Below, piece by piece: positions 61,704 to 64,000 of a stretch of 64,000 bases of DNA. Under the pieces are notes generated by a model. It was given only the letters and a program-made list of their open reading frames with translations, was not told the DNA's origin and made no database searches. The DNA is from Flavobacterium urumqiense (GTDB lineage Bacteria; Bacteroidota; Bacteroidia; Flavobacteriales; Flavobacteriaceae). Each line of letters starts with the position of its first letter. Within the stretch, counting starts at the first letter, position 1. The translations under genes and the position numbers were made by a program. Location: assembly GCF_900108015.1 (NCBI RefSeq), contig NZ_FNVP01000003.1:250700-314699 (forward strand), given 5' to 3'.

Positions 61704-62336
61704 ATGGAATTATTAGATAAGTTGAAGTGGCGTTACGCTGCAAAAGCAATGAACGGTCAAAAAGTTTCTGCAGATAAAATTGACAACATTCTTGAAGCTG
61801 CTTCATTGGCACCCACGTCAAGTGGTTTGCAACCTTTTGAAATATTGGTGGTAACGAATCAAGAAATTAAAGAAAAAATTAGAGCTATTGGTTGGAATCA
61901 ATCTGTGATTACAGACTGTTCGCACTTATTGGTTTTTGCCGCTTGGGACACGTACACTGCAGAACGTATCAATACGATGTTTGACCTTACCAATGAAGTT
62001 CGTGGTTTTAAAAATGAAGGTTGGGAAAATTACCGTCAAATGTTGTTGAACAGCTATCCGCAAAAAGATGCCGAAGTGAATTTTCAGCATGCAGCAAGAC
62101 AAGCGTATATTTCCTTTTCGCAAGCCATTGCAGCTGCCGCTTTTGAAGGTGTTGACAGCACACCAATTGAAGGTTTCGATCCAGATGCATTGGACGAAAT
62201 TTTAAATCTGAGAGAAAAAGGATTAAGAAGTTGTGTAATGCTTCCTCTGGGATACAGGGATGTTGAAAATGACTGGTTAGTGAATTTAACAAAAGTCAGA
62301 AAAAGTAGAGAAGATTTGATTACTCTTGTTGACTAA
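61704..62336 (+). CDS. NAD(P)H-dependent nitroreductase-family oxidoreductase
   Basis: 210 residues of the NfsB/nitroreductase fold: LLDKLKWRYAAKAMNGQKVS (FMN phosphate arginine region), ASLAPTSSGLQPFEILVVTN, WNQSVITDCSHLLVFAAWDT, AARQAYISFSQAIAAAAFEG and LPLGYRDVENDWLV. It binds FMN and reduces nitro compounds or quinones with NAD(P)H. It is the second gene of the tetR pair, followed by a terminator. Confidence 0.88.
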   Translation: MELLDKLKWRYAAKAMNGQKVSADKIDNILEAASLAPTSSGLQPFEILVVTNQEIKEKIRAIGWNQSVITDCSHLLVFAAWDTYTAERINTMFDLTNEVRGFKNEGWENYRQMLLNSYPQKDAEVNFQHAARQAYISFSQAIAAAAFEGVDSTPIEGFDPDALDEILNLREKGLRSCVMLPLGYRDVENDWLVNLTKVRKSREDLITLVD

Positions 62337-62362
62337 AACCCAATTCTGAAACAATACATTTT

Positions 62363-62403
62363 AAAAACAGCCTCTTCATTTTTTTGGAAAGGCTGTTTTT
62401 TTA
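62363..62403 (+). terminator. intrinsic terminator of the tetR-nitroreductase unit
   Basis: AAAAACAGCC (62363-62372) pairs with GGCTGTTTTT (62391-62400) and runs into more T. It is 26 nt after the nitroreductase stop. Confidence 0.8.
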
Positions 62404-62479
62404 TCAATTCACAGGAAAAAAAATGCAACAAAAATCTATGTCGACTTCCATCCAAAATTGTGGATATCTATTTTATTAA

Positions 62480-62513
62480 TTGTGATTTTTTTTTCCTTTA
62501 AAATCTATCTTTG
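62480..62513 (+). promoter_or_regulatory. promoter of the DUF4494 gene
   Basis: TTG (62480-62482), 23 nt, then TATCTTTG (62506-62513), at the long limit of the consensus. The ATG at 62533 follows after 19 nt. Confidence 0.45.
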
Positions 62514-62532
62514 ACATTCTTAAAAAAAAAAT

Positions 62533-63075
62533 ATGAGCACAATTTGGTACGAATGCAAAGTAAAATATAGAAAAACAGACGAAACCGGCGGACAAAAGAT
62601 TGCGAATGAACCTTACTTGGTAGACGCATTATCCTATACGGAAGCAGAAAGCAGAATTAATGAAGAGATGTCGGCCTATATCAGTGAAGAATTTAAAATC
62701 ACAAATATAAAAGTGGCTAATTATGCAGAGATTCATCCTTTCGAAAATGCGGATCGTTGGTTTAGATCTAAAGTTTCCTTGTTGGCATATGACGAAGAAA
62801 GCGGTAAAGAACGCAAAACCAATATGTATTTATTAGTGCAAGCCAATGATGTAAAAGAAGCGTATGATAACACTGTCGGTGTAATGAAAGGCACCATGGG
62901 CGACTATACCATACCTGCTATTTCGGAATCTCCTATTATGGATGTTTTTCCTTATTTCAGTGGGGAGGAAGGAGAAACAGAACAGTTAGAAAAGTTCAAT
63001 GCGCTCAAAGCTTCTAAACCGGAATCAGCAGAAATAGTGGATCATATGGAATTTGAAACGGAGATGGCAGAGTAA
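62533..63075 (+). CDS. DUF4494 family protein
   Basis: 180 residues with the DUF4494 start MSTIWYECKVKYRKTDETGG and QKIANEPYLVDALSYTEAES, then DRWFRSKVSLLAYDEESGKE and the repeated KMNMYLLVQAN-like strand (TNMYLLVQANDVKEAYDNTV). The C-terminus is acidic. The family is restricted to Bacteroidota and nearly always a single small gene; its function is unknown. Full length, own promoter and terminator. Confidence 0.85.
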   Translation: MSTIWYECKVKYRKTDETGGQKIANEPYLVDALSYTEAESRINEEMSAYISEEFKITNIKVANYAEIHPFENADRWFRSKVSLLAYDEESGKERKTNMYLLVQANDVKEAYDNTVGVMKGTMGDYTIPAISESPIMDVFPYFSGEEGETEQLEKFNALKASKPESAEIVDHMEFETEMAE

Positions 63076-63143
63076 ATTGCTGATTAAAATAGTGGTAAAA
63101 TATAAAAGAAGATTTTTTACTCCTCTTTTTCTGTGATAAAAAT

Positions 63144-63188
63144 AAAAAGCTCCATAATTCTATTATTTTAGAATTATGGAGCTTTTTT
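63144..63188. terminator. bidirectional terminator
   Basis: AAAAAGCTCCATAATTCT (63144-63161) pairs with AGAATTATGGAGCTTTTT (63170-63187), an 18-bp perfect stem between the convergent DUF4494 and 63219 genes. Confidence 0.9.
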
Positions 63189-63218
63189 AACAGTACTGCA
63201 AATGCATTGCAGATCTGT

Positions 63219-63665
63219 TTATTCTGATTTATAAATGTGAATCGATTGCCCGACTAATTTCCATTTGTTTTTTATTTTCTCTAAAAGCCGAATTTCATAG
63301 GAAAATGTTTTCTTGCCATCTTTTGCCGTCGATTCTTCATTATGACTTACCCAAGCAGTCTTTCCATTAATGCTTATTTTGTAATTAGTGTTTACTGCGA
63401 AACCACCATTTCCCATTGCTTCTGGTTTTGTATTTATCATTGCTGCGGGAGGAACATCAAATGTTTCGCCTTTTGGTGTAGAAACTAAAATTCGGCTGTA
63501 CGGCTGAATGTACCAGCAGTCGCTATGACCTTTACTGTCCCTTGCTCTCCATGTAGCCGATTCTTTTTCTAATAGTTTTTTAATCAATTTTGATTCCTCT
63601 GTCTCTTGACTGTGCCCTGTAAAACTAATGACAATAAGAATGTAAAAGGGTAATGTCCATTTCAT
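63219..63665 (-). CDS. small exported protein, NTF2/SnoaL-like
   Basis: 148 residues with a signal peptide ending in TGHSQE. The mature part (KLIKKLLEKESATWRARDSK, CWYIQPYSRILVSTPKGETF, TAWVSHNEESTAKDGKKTFS, YEIRLLEKIKNKWKLVGQSI) has the helix-plus-curved-sheet order of DUF4440/SnoaL-type folds, with the last strands being typical. No catalytic residues are evident. Function unknown; it stands alone beside an insertion sequence. Confidence 0.65.
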   Translation of the reverse strand: MKWTLPFYILIVISFTGHSQETEESKLIKKLLEKESATWRARDSKGHSDCWYIQPYSRILVSTPKGETFDVPPAAMINTKPEAMGNGGFAVNTNYKISINGKTAWVSHNEESTAKDGKKTFSYEIRLLEKIKNKWKLVGQSIHIYKSE

Positions 63666-63819
63666 TATAAGATCTTTTTATTAAAACTAGATTCAACTAA
63701 TTAATGCAACTTTTAGGGGGGAGATAAAGACATTTTTTCAAAAGAAAGGACTTTTAAAAAGCCCTCTCTCTCGAATGGAATAAATGTTCTTTATTTGCTC
63801 CTGACCAAAGTTGTAAATA

Positions 63820-64000
63820 ATGAGCCACTTAACCAGCGAACAAAGATACACAATCGGTGTATTATTAGATCAAAACTACAATAAAAGTGAAATAGCAATT
63901 CTTATAAATAAGGACAAATCTGTTATAACACGTGAATTAAAACGCAATTGCGATTTACGCAGTGGTAAATACAGTTCTGAATTAGCTCAGCGAAAATACG
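63820..64000 (+). mobile_element. IS30-family transposase, 5' part (cut by window edge)
   Basis: The frame from ATG 63820 reads MSHLTSEQRYTIGVLLDQNY, NKSEIAILINKDKSVITREL, KRNCDLRSGKYSSELAQRKY and runs off the window. HLTxEQRYxI and KSVITRELKRN are the N-terminal DNA-binding region of IS30-family transposases; the DDE domain lies beyond the edge. No terminal inverted repeat could be defined within the 150 nt upstream, though TTGCTCCTGACCAAAGTTGT just before the gene is a candidate. Confidence 0.85.

Noticed and set aside
1..64000. CRISPR arrays, rRNA and tRNA genes
   Set aside because: No regularly spaced direct repeats and no cloverleaf with CCA-proximal and T-arm motifs were seen; a small tRNA missed by eye cannot be excluded.

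Overview
The window looks like a chromosomal segment of a Flavobacterium-like bacterium (Bacteroidota). The DNA is AT-rich. Start codons lack strong Shine-Dalgarno sequences. Several genes are preceded by the Bacteroidota promoter form TTG-N17-23-TAnnTTTG. Many genes encode families typical of this phylum: DUF6048/DUF6452, DUF4494, OstA-like, an RlmD-type methyltransferase, and lipoproteins with short lipoboxes.

Layout. 1-13.7 kb holds the end of an rRNA methyltransferase, small membrane proteins, DUF6048/DUF6452, rlmD, an SGNH esterase, an OsmC protein, the cysE-cysM cysteine operon, DUF1003, DUF2752, an Smr-domain protein, an internally duplicated lipoprotein, rarD and a cysteine desulfurase. 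13.8-28.5 kb is an almost entirely minus-strand block of stress and envelope genes: mlaEFD, a GH130 enzyme, cbpA-cbpM, uspA, a phospholipase D/cardiolipin synthase, a zinc ribbon protein, OsmC and PEP synthase. It is interleaved with at least six gene wrecks that I read by eye: a glycosyltransferase, a P-type ATPase lacking its catalytic core, a YceI protein, a retron-type reverse transcriptase lacking its YxDD region, an SDR oxidoreductase and a flavodoxin reductase. An unidentified 87-codon frame is also broken. 28.7-44.6 kb is housekeeping: aroE with a TPR protein, a class III aminotransferase, an OstA-like protein, a GH13 amylase lipoprotein, a LUD-cdsA-psd-ACBP-SOD operon, rsfS-ftsH, birA, and pyrE back to back with a NUDIX gene.

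44.6-64 kb holds an NlpC/P60 peptidase, a PhoD phosphatase, a VOC gene with one amber stop, a transglutaminase-like protein, an exported adenosine deaminase homologue, a SulP permease broken in three places, an FAD oxidoreductase, an MFS carrier with a GNAT, and yaaA. These are followed by a TetR-TolC-EmrA-EmrB efflux operon behind a perfect 40-bp palindrome, a second TetR with a nitroreductase, DUF4494, a small exported protein, and the start of an IS30-family transposase at the right edge.

The strongest observation is the concentration of decayed genes in 13.8-28.5 kb. The surviving genes there suggest a low-oxygen or envelope-stress survival locus that is being lost piece by piece. No CRISPR array, rRNA or tRNA was seen. 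All functional names rest on motif and family recognition from the sequence alone; no database search was run.
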